Assembly (NCBI RefSeq): GCF_963677125.1
Contig: NZ_OY781882.1
Coordinates: 4,486,501 to 4,550,500, forward strand
DNA length: 64,000 bases
Direction of reading: 5' to 3'
Source of the DNA: an uncultured Desulfobacter sp.
GTDB taxonomy: Bacteria; Desulfobacterota; Desulfobacteria; Desulfobacterales; Desulfobacteraceae
The translations under genes were made by a program, and so were the position numbers. The first letter of the stretch is position 1. Every line of letters starts with the position of its first letter. Under the pieces are notes generated by a model. It was given only the letters and a program-made list of their open reading frames with translations. It did no database searches and was not told where the DNA came from. Shown here piece after piece: positions 41,019-50,921 of this stretch.

Positions 41019-43481
41019 ATGAAAGTCAGTTTAAGCTGGTTGCGTGAATATATCCCCATTGATCTTGATCCCCAGGACATATCCGACAGGCTGACTATGG
41101 CCGGTCTTGAAGTGGATGGAGTGGAAAGTCTTTATGATTACCTGGACAATGTGATTGTAGCCCAGGTCGTGCAAGCAAGGCAGCATCCTAATGCAGATAA
41201 GCTTACATGCTGTGCCGTGGATATCGGGAAAGGAGAGCTTTCTCCAATTGTCTGTGGCGCTCCCAATGTCAGGGAAGGTATGTATGTTGCCTGTGCACTG
41301 CCGGGGGCTGTTCTGCCTGGTGGTTTCAAAATCAAGAAAAGTAAACTGAGGGGTGAACCCTCCCATGGTATGCTATGTTCTGCTTCTGAGCTGATGCTCG
41401 CGGATGATGCGTCCGGTATTATGGATCTTGAAGGCGAATTTGTTACCGGGACCCCCCTTGAATCTGCTTTAAAGCTGGATGATGCCGTTTTTGAGATAGA
41501 TTTGACCCCTAACCGGCCGGACTGTCTGAGTCTTATCGGCGTGGCCCGGGAAATCGGGGCATTTATGGAACCTCGAAATGAGGTGTCGCTGCCGGATGTG
41601 ACCTTTCCCGATGCCCAAATGGATTCCAGGGATATCAATGATTTTGTCTCTGTGGAGATTGAAGACCCTCAATTGTGTCCAAGGTATACTGCGGCTATGC
41701 TTTTTGACGTCACTGTCGGCCCCTCTCCTCTTTGGCTGAAAAAGCGTCTTGAAGCCGTTGGCCTTTCCTCTGTTAATAACGTAGTGGACATCACTAATTT
41801 TGTTATGATGGAGACCGGGCAGCCTTTGCATGCGTTTGATTATGACAATATCGCTAAGAGTCAGATTATTGTAAGAACGGCCGGAAAACCCGGTGATGCG
41901 CCCTTAAAATTTACAACCCTTGATTCGAAAATCCATGAGCTTGATCCTGAAATGCTTATGATCTGCGACGGGGAAAAACCTGTGGGTATTGCCGGTGTAA
42001 TGGGTGGGGAAAATTCAGAAATTACGGATGCAACTACCCGGGTGCTTGTGGAAAGTGCCTATTTTAACCCGGTATCCATTCGCCGTACTGCCAAGAGGAC
42101 GGGGATTGCCTCAGATGCCTCTCATCGGTTTGAGCGCGGTGTGGACCCGGAAGGCACTATGTTTGCCTTGAAAAGGGCTGTTTCATTGATGGCTCAGTTG
42201 TGTTCCGCCACGATTGCCTCGGGGATCATTGATGCGCATCCTGTCAAGGCTCAGCCTGTTACCATTGACTTGAAACCCAATGCGCTAAACGTACGGTTAG
42301 GGACTTCTTTTTCTGCAGATGAAATGTCCCAAATCCTGATGTCTGTGGGGTTTGGTGTAGAGGAAAAGATCGACAAGCAGGGTGAAGGGTTCCTGCAGGT
42401 TCACGTCCCCTCTTTCAGGGTTGATGTATCCCGGCCCGAGGATCTTTCCGAGGAAGTGGCTCGGTTGTGGGGGTATAATAAAATCGAAACCAGCTATCCA
42501 TTGGTAAAAGCACAGGGGAGGCCCCTTGCCGGGCGGCTTTTACTGCGCAGTAAGATCCGTCAGGTAATGACTGGGTTTGGGTTTTGTGAGGCCATCAATT
42601 ACAATTTTATCCGTAAAGACGCCTGTGAACGTATGGGTATTGAAGCGCCGGACAAAAGAACCCGGATGGTTGAGATTTTAAATCCCATTTCCGACCAAAT
42701 GTCGGTCCTTCGTACTTCTGTCATTCCTGGATTGCTGGAATCCATGGCCAGAAACACGGCTCAGCAGGTGGACACCCTTCAGTTATTTGAGATCGGTAAG
42801 ATTTTCTATGACAAAGCCCCGGGCGAACAGCCTGAGGAAGTTGAGGTGGTTGGTGGGCTGATTACCGGAAATCGTTGGGACCAGACCTGGTATTCTAAAA
42901 AAGAGCCCGTGGATTTTTTTGATCTTAAGGGTATTGTGCAAGGGTTGCTGGATTCATTTCAGATTTCCGGTGTCCTTTATGAAAGAGCCGATGCCGAGAC
43001 CTGTCCCTATTTTGAACCGGGGTATGGTGCCAAATTGCTGAAGGATGGCCTGGTGATTGGCACGCTTGGTAAAATAGCATCAACTGTGGGAGGTGCCTTT
43101 GGTCTGAAGCAGGATGCTTATCTCTTTGATCTGAACATGGAGAATTTTGAAAGAATATTGCCCCAGGCTATCCAGGCAGTTGCGTTGCCCAAATTTCCTT
43201 CAATCTCCAGGGACATGACTTTTATTGTATCAAAGTATGTTGAGGTCGGCACCATGATGGATACCATTGCGGCCTTTGCTCAAAAGCAGGCTTTAATAGA
43301 AGATTATTTTCTTTTTGATGTATTTGAAGGGCAGAACATCGGTGGCGATAAAAAATCTCTTTCGTTTAGAATTGTTTACCGCTCTGCGTCAAAAACCCTG
43401 ACGGAAAAGAATATTAAAAAGATCCATGATCAGCTATCCCAAAAGCTTATCAATGATTTTAATGCTGGTTTGCCTGGATAA
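41019..43481 (+). CDS. pheT: Phenylalanyl-tRNA synthetase beta subunit
   Basis: This is the beta subunit, 820 residues, holding the editing site and tRNA-binding modules. In order: N-terminal EMAP-like tRNA-binding domain (VIVAQVVQARQHPNADKLTC near 45), B3/B4 editing domain (about 210-390, with VVDITNFVMMETGQPLHAFD), B5 domain (about 405-480), catalytic-like core, and the C-terminal ferredoxin-fold anticodon-binding domain (PKFPSISRDMTFIVSK near 725). The length is normal. It is the last gene of infC-rpmI-rplT-pheS-pheT. No clear terminator separates it from the tRNA-Gly promoter. Confidence 0.96.
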   Translation: MKVSLSWLREYIPIDLDPQDISDRLTMAGLEVDGVESLYDYLDNVIVAQVVQARQHPNADKLTCCAVDIGKGELSPIVCGAPNVREGMYVACALPGAVLPGGFKIKKSKLRGEPSHGMLCSASELMLADDASGIMDLEGEFVTGTPLESALKLDDAVFEIDLTPNRPDCLSLIGVAREIGAFMEPRNEVSLPDVTFPDAQMDSRDINDFVSVEIEDPQLCPRYTAAMLFDVTVGPSPLWLKKRLEAVGLSSVNNVVDITNFVMMETGQPLHAFDYDNIAKSQIIVRTAGKPGDAPLKFTTLDSKIHELDPEMLMICDGEKPVGIAGVMGGENSEITDATTRVLVESAYFNPVSIRRTAKRTGIASDASHRFERGVDPEGTMFALKRAVSLMAQLCSATIASGIIDAHPVKAQPVTIDLKPNALNVRLGTSFSADEMSQILMSVGFGVEEKIDKQGEGFLQVHVPSFRVDVSRPEDLSEEVARLWGYNKIETSYPLVKAQGRPLAGRLLLRSKIRQVMTGFGFCEAINYNFIRKDACERMGIEAPDKRTRMVEILNPISDQMSVLRTSVIPGLLESMARNTAQQVDTLQLFEIGKIFYDKAPGEQPEEVEVVGGLITGNRWDQTWYSKKEPVDFFDLKGIVQGLLDSFQISGVLYERADAETCPYFEPGYGAKLLKDGLVIGTLGKIASTVGGAFGLKQDAYLFDLNMENFERILPQAIQAVALPKFPSISRDMTFIVSKYVEVGTMMDTIAAFAQKQALIEDYFLFDVFEGQNIGGDKKSLSFRIVYRSASKTLTEKNIKKIHDQLSQKLINDFNAGLPG

Positions 43482-43555
43482 AATTGTAAGGTGAGGGGCA
43501 ATTGAGCAGGGAGTGTCAGTGCAAAAAAAAGAAAATGCGGTTTTAAATAAGGGTG

Positions 43556-43584
43556 TTGACAAATTTAATGTGCCCTGTTATATT
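43556..43584 (+). promoter_or_regulatory. Sigma-70 promoter of tRNA-Gly
   Basis: A consensus -35 TTGACA (43556-43561) and TATATT (43579-43584) are separated by exactly 17 bases. The tRNA starts 13 bases after the -10. Confidence 0.8.
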
Positions 43585-43597
43585 GAGCCGCTAACAT

Positions 43598-43673
43598 GCG
43601 GGCATAACTCAGTTGGTAGAGTGCAAGCTTCCCAAGCTTGATGTCGCGAGTTCGAGCCTCGTTGCCCGCTCCA
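43598..43673 (+). tRNA. tRNA-Gly (anticodon CCC)
   Basis: The acceptor stem is GCGGGCA/TGCCCGC. The anticodon stem CAAGC/GCTTG encloses loop TTCCCAA, so the anticodon is CCC (reads GGG). The T-arm CGCGAGTTCGAGCCTCG and an encoded CCA are present. The D-stem is less regular (ACTC/GAGT). Confidence 0.93.
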
Positions 43674-43777
43674 AGTCAATTTGGTATGGGCTGGCAGATT
43701 TGTTCCACTTGTTTAGGGGAAAGATATGATCTGAACCTGATATTTTGGTGAGGATTTTTGAGCGTTTTAGTATCGGG

Positions 43778-43798
43778 AACGGGCATCTGCCCGTTTTT
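43778..43798 (+). terminator. Terminator after tRNA-Gly
   Basis: AACGGG and CCCGTT form a short GC-rich stem around CATCTG, followed directly by TTTTG (T43794-43798). It lies between tRNA-Gly and rimP, and it helps to place the rimP start downstream of it. Confidence 0.65.
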
Positions 43799-43831
43799 GT
43801 ATTTGTGGAAAAAGGACGATTGCTGCAGGAT

Positions 43832-44308
43832 ATGGCTTTTATAAACATCAAAAAACCCGGTGTCGTTGAACAGCAGGTTCAGGCGATAGCCGAACCCCTG
43901 ATCGATTCTCTGGGCTTGGAGTTGGTGCACATTGAGTGTACTGTCCATAATCGGCAGAAATTTGTTCGGGTCTATATGGACAAGCCCGAAGGGGTCGCGT
44001 TAGATGACTGTGTGGCTGTCAGCCGGGAACTTGGGGATCTGATCGATATTCATATTGGAGATATCGGTCCGTACCGCCTGGAAGTATCCTCCCCTGGTCC
44101 AAATCGCCCCTTGAAGACAAAGGCGGATTTTATCAGATTCCAGGGTGAGCGGATTAAAGTTGAAACCCATGAAGTCATGGAGGGAAGAAAAAAATTCACC
44201 GGAATTCTTGAGAAGACAAATGATGATTCTGTGACAATTTCAGTTGACGGCAGGTCCTTTGATATTTCCGGAACCAATATCATGCGAGTAATTCTTGCAG
44301 GTCAGTAA
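43832..44308 (+). CDS. rimP: Ribosome maturation factor RimP
   Basis: RimP (YhbC/DUF150) assists assembly of the 30S subunit. The core VVEQQVQAIAEPLIDSLGLE, LVHIECTVHNRQKFVRVYMD and the glycine-containing YRLEVSSPGPNRPL are family landmarks, and the C-terminal small barrel follows. The frame is open far upstream, but that part runs across the tRNA-Gly terminator. The start is therefore ATG 43832 (158 residues) or TTG 43820, which has AAGGA close by. nusA follows after 17 bases, the common rimP-nusA-infB arrangement. Confidence 0.9.
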   Translation: MAFINIKKPGVVEQQVQAIAEPLIDSLGLELVHIECTVHNRQKFVRVYMDKPEGVALDDCVAVSRELGDLIDIHIGDIGPYRLEVSSPGPNRPLKTKADFIRFQGERIKVETHEVMEGRKKFTGILEKTNDDSVTISVDGRSFDISGTNIMRVILAGQ

Positions 44309-44325
44309 AATGGAGAGCATTTGAC

Positions 44326-45699
44326 ATGTTTATTACAGACATAAAAAGGGTGATCGATCAGGTAAGCCGAGAAAAAGGTATTGATGCTGCCATCCTTATT
44401 AATACCTTGAAAGAGGCTATTGTTTCTGCTGCTAGAAAAAAGATCGGCCCAAGGGCGGATATCGAAGTCCATTATGATGAAAAAAGCGGAGATGTTGAAG
44501 TTTTCCATTTTAAAGAGGTTGTTGAGGAGGTTGAATATTCCGACAGCGAGTTGACTCTGGAGGAAGGTCTCGAATTTGATCCTGAATGTGAAATTGGTGA
44601 CTCTTTAGGGATTCGAATGGATACTGAGGAGTTCGGGCGCATCGCAGCTCAGTCCGCCAAGCAGGTGATTATTCAAAAAATGCGGGAAGCAGAGCGCAAT
44701 GCCGTATATGAGAATTTTATCCATAAAAAAGGGAAAATAATCAACGGTATTGTACAACGGTTTGACCGGGGCGCCATTATTATTAATTTGGGCCAGGCCG
44801 AGGCAGTGTTGCGGCCAAGGGAGCAAATGCCCAAGGAAAGCTATAAACGGGGTGACCGTATCCGTGCTTATGTCCTTGATGTGCTGGAAGAATCCAAAGG
44901 TGCACAAATTTTACTATCCCGTACTCATCCCGAATTTCTGGTTGAATTGTTTAAAACCGAGGTGCCGGAGGTGGCAGAAGGCATTGTTTCAATTCGGGGG
45001 GCTGCACGCGTACCTGGTGTTAGGGCAAAAATTGCTGTCTCCTCCATTGATTCCGACGTAGACCCCGTAGGGGCCTGTGTGGGTGTTAAGGGTAACCGGG
45101 TTCAAAATATTGTTCAGGAGCTGCGGGGTGAGAAAATTGATATTGTTCAGTGGAGTCCGGACATTGCAAGATTTGTATGCAATGCCTTGTCTCCGGCTGA
45201 AATTGCAAGAGTTATCATCGATGAAGACAATCAGTCCATGGAAGTTATTGTTAATGATGAATATCTCTCCATTGCTATAGGTAAAGGCGGTCAGAATGTA
45301 TCCCTTGCCTGTGAGATCACCGGCTGGCATCTTGAAGTTACCAGCGAAGAAGAGTATAGCCGGGAGGTTAAGGAGGGTTATGACAGTTTGATGAAACTGT
45401 CCACAGTGGGGCTGCCGGCAGCAGAGTTGCTGTTTAAAGCAGGTTATTCTTCGTTTCTGGATATTATGGATGCCGTACCCGAGGATATTGCGGCCTTTCT
45501 AGATATGTCTGTAGAAGATGCCCAGGCAATGATAGACGAAGCCGGGCATTTGATGGAAGAGGAGCGGGAAAGGGCTCGGGAAGAATTGCTGCAGCCCGGA
45601 CCTTCTCAGGATACCGACACTGATATGGAAGACAATGCCGGTGATGGGGAAACGTTTGCTGATGTTGAAGAAGAACCTGTTGAAAAATCAGATGAATGA
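44326..45699 (+). CDS. nusA: Transcription termination/antitermination factor NusA
   Basis: NusA binds RNA polymerase and RNA and modulates pausing, termination and antitermination. The 457-residue protein has the N-terminal polymerase-binding domain (1-125), an S1 domain (GKIINGIVQRFDRGAIIINLG at about 136), two KH domains (VPGVRAKIAVSSIDSDVDPV and AIGKGGQNVSLACEITGW), one helix-hairpin-helix near 370-405, and an acidic tail after 410. A ylxR gene often follows nusA, but here infB comes next after 72 bases. Confidence 0.95.
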   Translation: MFITDIKRVIDQVSREKGIDAAILINTLKEAIVSAARKKIGPRADIEVHYDEKSGDVEVFHFKEVVEEVEYSDSELTLEEGLEFDPECEIGDSLGIRMDTEEFGRIAAQSAKQVIIQKMREAERNAVYENFIHKKGKIINGIVQRFDRGAIIINLGQAEAVLRPREQMPKESYKRGDRIRAYVLDVLEESKGAQILLSRTHPEFLVELFKTEVPEVAEGIVSIRGAARVPGVRAKIAVSSIDSDVDPVGACVGVKGNRVQNIVQELRGEKIDIVQWSPDIARFVCNALSPAEIARVIIDEDNQSMEVIVNDEYLSIAIGKGGQNVSLACEITGWHLEVTSEEEYSREVKEGYDSLMKLSTVGLPAAELLFKAGYSSFLDIMDAVPEDIAAFLDMSVEDAQAMIDEAGHLMEEERERAREELLQPGPSQDTDTDMEDNAGDGETFADVEEEPVEKSDE

Positions 45700-45771
45700 G
45701 GATTGTTGCATCGGTAACGCGGGAAACGAATTTCAAAAGAATCAACTATAGAGGATTACTGGGGGCAACGA

Positions 45772-48759
45772 ATGGCCAAGGTCAGGGTATACGAGTTAGC
45801 TAAAGATCTGAACATGACAAACAAGCAGCTTCTTGAAAAGCTTAAAGAGCTGGGAATAGATGCTAAAAGCCATATGAGTGCTCTGGGTAACAGTGACGTC
45901 GCTGCTGTCAAACAGAATTTGTTGGGTAAAAAGAAGCGCTCCAATGAGGTTAAAGTTCGCCCCTCGGTGATTCGCAGGCGCAGAACAAAAACGACCTCCC
46001 AGGCGGAAGGTCTGGAAAGAGACGAGGATATGGACGATTCATTCGAACCCGGAAAACCGACTGTGAAAGAGCCTGGAGATCAGCAAGAGGCTCAGGGCCT
46101 GGAAGAGGATGTTGTTACAGAGGTGCCGTTGGAAACACCGGTCACCCAAGGCAGTGACGACGTGCCGGAACCCAAAAAAGAAAAAGAGACGGAAGTGAAA
46201 CGGCCAGCCAAAAAGATTATGTCCAGAACCAGCGAACCCGCTAAGATTATCAAACCTGCAAAGGTTGAAACACCGCCGACGCCGGAACCTGAAGATGTGC
46301 CTGTGGAAGTTGAAGAAAAAATTGAAAACGCTTCCGTAGAAGAGGATCATTCAGTAAAACAGCCGGAAAAGGAGGACGCTAAACTATCTGTGTCCCCTGA
46401 TACAGAATCCGAAAGTAAAGATGTTGAAAAGAAAGATGTTAATCCTGAACCTGTAGATACCGGCGAGGATAAGGCTCCTTCGGAATCGGTGGATGATGAC
46501 CGGAAAGCGTCTCCTGAACAGAAGCAGAATGCGGCACAGTCCAGTGAAGACGAATCCTCTGAAGATGAGAATAGTCAGGGTAAACGTAAAAAGAAAAAGA
46601 AAAAAACGACCCCTGCCAAAATCGTCAGGGTTGCAGATCCCATGGTTTTGGAAAATATAAAGCGGATGAAAGCCGGAGAGAATCATTCAACGCCTGGAAA
46701 TGATCATGATCGACCCACCCGCAAACAGCCGGTGGCGGACAATGGATCTCCGGATATTTCCGGTCAAAGCTTTGTTATGCCGTCTGCCGCGCCCAATGAC
46801 CGTAAGCGGGGAAAGAGCCGTGATGAACTTCAAGGCGCTGAAGGAACCGGCTCCAAGAAAAAACGGCGTAAGAAAAAATCCGTTGTGGAGGGCAATGACC
46901 TATACCGAGGCCGGGGCGGTCGGAAGAAAAAAGGCAGAAAAGATCCCAAGGGCAAGAAAAGCAGTTTTCAAAAAACCCAGATTACAACGCCCAAGGCAAT
47001 TAAACGCCGCGTGAAAATTGATGAAGCTATTGAATTGGCAGAGCTTGCCAAACGTATGGGTATCAAAGCCAACGAAATGATTGTCAAGCTCATGGGTATG
47101 GGTGTGATGGCCACGGTGAACCAGACAATTGATTTTGACACCGCCTCCCTTGTGGCTGCTGAATTTGATTTTGAAGTTGAAAAGGCAAATTTTGAAGAAG
47201 AGGCATTGCTTAATGTCGTGCCCGAGGAAGAAGATAAAGAAAATTTGGAAACATGTCCTCCTGTGGTTACAATCATGGGGCATGTTGACCATGGTAAAAC
47301 CTCATTGCTGGACGTAATTCGGGAATCCAAAATTACAAGCGGCGAGGCAGGCGGCATTACTCAGCACATTGGCGCATACAATGTGGAAACGCCTAACGGT
47401 GGACGGATCACCTTTCTTGATACGCCTGGCCATGCCGCATTTACAGCTATGCGTTCCAGGGGAGCCCAGGTTACGGATATTGTTATTCTGGTGGTGGCAG
47501 CCGACGATGGTGTCATGCCCCAGACAATTGAGGCCATAAATCATGCTAAAGCTGCAGGGGTTCCTGTGGTGGTGGCTGTTAATAAGATGGACAAGGAAGG
47601 TGCTGACCCGGATCGTATCATGCGTGAGCTGTCCGAACACGATTTGCTGGCTGAAGAGTGGGGCGGAAATGTCATTTTTGTGAAGGTCTCGGCAAAAACC
47701 GGGAAGGGTATTAATGAACTGCTCGAAATGGTGCTGCTCCAGGCTGAAGTTCTGGAGCTGCAGGCCAATGCGGATCGGAATGCCACTGGCTATGTGGTGG
47801 AGTCCCGTCTGGATATCGGCCGTGGTGCTGTGGCCACTGTACTGGTAAAACAGGGTACCTTAAAAGATGGAGACCCTGTTGTCTGTGGGTTGCATTCCGG
47901 TCATATCCGGGCCATGATTGATGATTCCGGTAACCGCGTGGAATCGGCAGGACCTTCCACTCCTGTGGAAATTGTTGGTCTGGCCGGCGTACCTGATGCC
48001 GGTGACGAGTTTGTGGCTGTGGCATCAGATAAGGATGCCAAACAGATTGCGGCTCACCGTATGCAGAAACAGCGGGCTAAGGAACTGGCCAAGAAGAGCC
48101 GGGCAAATCTGCAAAAAATGTTTGAGAATCTTGGCACAGCAGAGATCAAAGAGCTTAAGCTCATTGTTAAGGCGGATGTCCAGGGCTCCATTGAAGCCCT
48201 TAATGATTCCCTCAAAGATCTGGCCAAGGAAGAAGTGGACGTTAAAATTGTTCATTCCGGCGTGGGCACCATCAATGAGTCTGATGTGTCTCTGGCTGCC
48301 GTTTCCGATGCCATCATTGTTGGGTTTAATGTCCGGCCCACACCCCAGATCCGTAAGTTGGCCAAAGATGAGAATGTGGACATGCGGTTCTACGACATTA
48401 TCTATGATGTGATCAATGATATTAAAGCAGCCCTTGACGGCATGATGCCCTCCACCTTTCAGGAGAATATCATTGGACGGGCCGAGGTCCGGGACACCTT
48501 TGTGGTTCCCAAAATCGGGACCATTGCCGGGTGCGGTATTACGGAAGGCAAGGTTATCCGCGGCAAAAAAGTCCGCCTGTTGCGTGACGGTATTATCAAG
48601 TGCGATACCGAATTGTCTTCTTTGCGCAGGTTCAAGGATGATGTCAAGGAAGTTGAACAAGGGTATGAATGTGGTATCGGCCTTGAAAAGTATAATGATA
48701 TCAAGGTAGGTGACGCCATTGAATGCTATGAAGTTGAAGAAGTTAAATACCAGGGATAG
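45772..48759 (+). CDS. infB: Translation initiation factor IF-2
   Basis: IF-2 is the GTPase that brings initiator tRNA to the ribosome. The 995-residue protein has the IF2 N-domain (VRVYELAKDLNMTNKQLLEK at 4-23). A long charged, low-complexity linker (about 60-400) is rich in Glu, Lys and Pro. A second IF2-N module (about 420-460) precedes the G domain with VVTIMGHVDHGKTSLLD, DTPGHAAF and NKMDKEGA. Domains II-IV follow. The linker is the most variable part of IF-2 and gives the protein its large size. rbfA starts 12 bases after the stop. Confidence 0.96.
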   Translation: MAKVRVYELAKDLNMTNKQLLEKLKELGIDAKSHMSALGNSDVAAVKQNLLGKKKRSNEVKVRPSVIRRRRTKTTSQAEGLERDEDMDDSFEPGKPTVKEPGDQQEAQGLEEDVVTEVPLETPVTQGSDDVPEPKKEKETEVKRPAKKIMSRTSEPAKIIKPAKVETPPTPEPEDVPVEVEEKIENASVEEDHSVKQPEKEDAKLSVSPDTESESKDVEKKDVNPEPVDTGEDKAPSESVDDDRKASPEQKQNAAQSSEDESSEDENSQGKRKKKKKKTTPAKIVRVADPMVLENIKRMKAGENHSTPGNDHDRPTRKQPVADNGSPDISGQSFVMPSAAPNDRKRGKSRDELQGAEGTGSKKKRRKKKSVVEGNDLYRGRGGRKKKGRKDPKGKKSSFQKTQITTPKAIKRRVKIDEAIELAELAKRMGIKANEMIVKLMGMGVMATVNQTIDFDTASLVAAEFDFEVEKANFEEEALLNVVPEEEDKENLETCPPVVTIMGHVDHGKTSLLDVIRESKITSGEAGGITQHIGAYNVETPNGGRITFLDTPGHAAFTAMRSRGAQVTDIVILVVAADDGVMPQTIEAINHAKAAGVPVVVAVNKMDKEGADPDRIMRELSEHDLLAEEWGGNVIFVKVSAKTGKGINELLEMVLLQAEVLELQANADRNATGYVVESRLDIGRGAVATVLVKQGTLKDGDPVVCGLHSGHIRAMIDDSGNRVESAGPSTPVEIVGLAGVPDAGDEFVAVASDKDAKQIAAHRMQKQRAKELAKKSRANLQKMFENLGTAEIKELKLIVKADVQGSIEALNDSLKDLAKEEVDVKIVHSGVGTINESDVSLAAVSDAIIVGFNVRPTPQIRKLAKDENVDMRFYDIIYDVINDIKAALDGMMPSTFQENIIGRAEVRDTFVVPKIGTIAGCGITEGKVIRGKKVRLLRDGIIKCDTELSSLRRFKDDVKEVEQGYECGIGLEKYNDIKVGDAIECYEVEEVKYQG

Positions 48760-48771
48760 CAGGACAGGTCT

Positions 48772-49176
48772 ATGAAACCCTATGCACGCGCCGAGCGGGT
48801 CTCCATACAGATTCAGCAGGCCATAACAGAGCTTTTGTCCAAAAAGATGCAAGACCCCAGAATGGAGATGGCAACGATTTCCGGTGTGAGGATGTCCCCG
48901 GACCTAAGTTTGGCCTATGTCTATGTCACGGTGTTTGGGGATAAAAAAAGAATTCGAGAAGCCCTGGAAGGGTTTCAGAAATCAAAGGGGTTTATTAAGA
49001 AAAACATTGCCCCGAAGTTGGGTTTGCGGATTATGCCGGACCTGCGCTTTATCCATGATGACTCTTTTGATGAGGCTGCCCGTCTGGATGCGCTGATTGA
49101 TGCAGCACCAAAGGGGGAGGGCCGGGACGATGATTCCGGCGCTCCGGATGAGCCTTCCGGCGATCCTGCTGAATGA
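48772..49176 (+). CDS. rbfA: Ribosome-binding factor A
   Basis: RbfA is a small KH-fold protein that binds 16S rRNA during late 30S maturation. Its 134 residues show RAERVSIQIQQAITELLSKK, QDPRMEMATISGVRMSPDLS and LRIMPDLRFIHDDSFDEAAR. The last 25 residues are acidic and Pro-rich. The stop codon overlaps the start of truB (ATGA at 49173), so translation is probably coupled. Confidence 0.94.
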   Translation: MKPYARAERVSIQIQQAITELLSKKMQDPRMEMATISGVRMSPDLSLAYVYVTVFGDKKRIREALEGFQKSKGFIKKNIAPKLGLRIMPDLRFIHDDSFDEAARLDALIDAAPKGEGRDDDSGAPDEPSGDPAE

Positions 49177-50126
49177 AAACCGGCATTCTTGTTGTAAACA
49201 AACCCCAGGGCATCTCTTCTGCCGGGGTGGTCAGCCGCCTCAAGCGTCTGCTGAAGGTAAAAAAAATCGGACATACAGGGACTTTGGATCCCTTTGCCAC
49301 AGGGGTTCTGCCCATTGCTGTGGGGCAGGCCACACGGATTTCAAAGTATTTTTTAAAAGGTGTTAAAGGGTACTGTGCCCAGGTGACTCTTGGCATTGAA
49401 ACCGATACCTACGATTGCACCGGTACGGTTACCCACACGGTGTCTTCCGATCATCTTGCCGCCCTGGGGGCAGATCAGGTCAAAGATGTGGTGACCGGTT
49501 TTTTGGGTCACCAGGAGCAAATTCCGCCGGCCTATTCAGCCCTAAAGCATAAAGGTCAGCCTTTGTATAAACTGGCCCGTCAGGGGCAAGTGGTTGAAAA
49601 GCCGCCCCGGCCTATTGAAATCATGGCCATTGCTATGGAAAATTTTCGCATGAATGCCGACGGCTACCCGGTTTTTGACATGCCGGTGACCTGCTCGGGG
49701 GGGACTTATATTCGCAGTATAGCACATGATATCGGTGCGGCACTGGGGTGCGGGGCCCATTTGTCGGCACTGCAACGCACACGGGCCGGCCAGTTTAAGG
49801 TTGAAAAGGCCGTAAATCTTGACTGTTTTGAAAAGATGCCTCCTTTGGATATAGAAGCCCGATTCATATCCATGTCCCAGTGTCTGGAATTTCTTCCGGC
49901 CATTATTGCAGACAATGAAATCGCCGGAAAAATCAAACATGGTCAGCCCTTGTCTGTGACAGAGCTTCCCAAGCCTGCTAACTTGCCGATTGCCGGTGAT
50001 CGCAACGAAATCCATAACATCATTTCCGATATCCGTGTGCTGGATGCCGATGATCATCTGCTGGCGATCGTCACACCGGATAAATTCGGGGAAACATACA
50101 AATATTGTTGCGTTTTTAATAGTTAA
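49173..50126 (+). CDS. truB: tRNA pseudouridine(55) synthase TruB
   Basis: TruB makes pseudouridine 55 in the T-loop of tRNAs. The 317-residue protein starts with GILVVNKPQGISSAGVVSRL. The catalytic aspartate is in KKIGHTGTLDPFATGVLP (about residue 43), and QIPPAYSALKHKGQPLYKLA and VTCSGGTYIRSIAHDIG follow. A C-terminal extension of some 70 residues resembles the PUA-like end of many TruB proteins. It lies between rbfA and rpsO; the nrnA-like phosphoesterase found between rbfA and truB in many relatives is missing here. Confidence 0.95.
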   Translation: MKTGILVVNKPQGISSAGVVSRLKRLLKVKKIGHTGTLDPFATGVLPIAVGQATRISKYFLKGVKGYCAQVTLGIETDTYDCTGTVTHTVSSDHLAALGADQVKDVVTGFLGHQEQIPPAYSALKHKGQPLYKLARQGQVVEKPPRPIEIMAIAMENFRMNADGYPVFDMPVTCSGGTYIRSIAHDIGAALGCGAHLSALQRTRAGQFKVEKAVNLDCFEKMPPLDIEARFISMSQCLEFLPAIIADNEIAGKIKHGQPLSVTELPKPANLPIAGDRNEIHNIISDIRVLDADDHLLAIVTPDKFGETYKYCCVFNS

Positions 50127-50275
50127 CTGATAAAAATATCAGGCGATCTCTTCGATGTCCGGGTTGTTTATTGTCTTCTTTCTGAATGGAATATTGGATA
50201 AAAGGCAATTTGCGTGAACTGCTTGCATATGTATGACATCGAATTTTAATTTATTCCAAATAAAGGAGTGTTACA

Positions 50276-50545
50276 GTGGTATTACTTGCAGAAAACAAAG
50301 AGGAGATGATTGAAAAATTCAAGCTCCATGAGTCCGACACCGGTTCCCCTGAAGTTCAGGTGGCCATTTTAACCCACAGAATCAGCTATCTGACCGACCA
50401 TCTGAAGACCCATAAAAAAGACCACCATTCAAGACGTGGACTTTTGATCCTCGTCGGCCGGCGCAGAAGTCTTCTGGATTATCTCAAGAAAAAAGATATT
50501 AACAGATATCGTTCATTGATTGAGAAGCTCGGACTCAGAAGATAA
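50276..50545 (+). CDS. rpsO: 30S ribosomal protein S15
   Basis: S15 is an 89-residue primary binding protein of 16S rRNA. HESDTGSPEVQVAILTHRI and LILVGRRRSLLDYLKKKD are diagnostic. The start is GTG 50276 with AAAGGAG seven bases upstream. In E. coli rpsO and pnp form one transcript; here a strong terminator lies between them. Confidence 0.97.
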   Translation: MVLLAENKEEMIEKFKLHESDTGSPEVQVAILTHRISYLTDHLKTHKKDHHSRRGLLILVGRRRSLLDYLKKKDINRYRSLIEKLGLRR

Positions 50546-50558
50546 GATGATTTTCTTA

Positions 50559-50604
50559 AACCGGTTTTTGATGCGCTTTGGGTCAAAAACCGGTTTTCGT
50601 TTTC
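50559..50604 (+). terminator. Terminator after rpsO
   Basis: AACCGGTTTTTGA (50559-50571) and TCAAAAACCGGTT (50583-50595) form a perfect 13-base stem, followed by TTCGTTTTC. Confidence 0.85.
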
Positions 50605-50921
50605 AGCAGGGCGGTACAAGACGGAACCGGCTTTTATATAAGTTCGCATTTTTGCTATCAAACCAACCTTGGCATTCATTGCGGTGTTTGATGGTAAACA
50701 TGCGGGTTTATTATATGTAAGCCTGGTTTCCTACCTTATGCCGCCCGATTTTTTAGTGCCCAACCGGAAATAGCCTTTTTGCCCAATTCCCGCGTTGGAT
50801 AACATTTTTAATCCTCGAAATATTCTGTATATGTATGTGGTTAAAAATTTTATCCGCCTTGAACTTGAACAAAAATTCTTATTCCCGGATGGACACCATT
50901 TAAGTTTTTATAGGAGAATTT
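50605..50921. other. Intergenic region upstream of pnp
   Basis: About 317 bases without a supportable gene. It should contain the pnp promoter and leader. PNPase often autoregulates through its leader, but I cannot point to a convincing hairpin. TAGGAG before the start is the ribosome site. Confidence 0.4.

Noticed and set aside
43745..43831. N-terminal extension of RimP
   Set aside because: The extra codons run across the tRNA-Gly terminator hairpin and do not resemble RimP.
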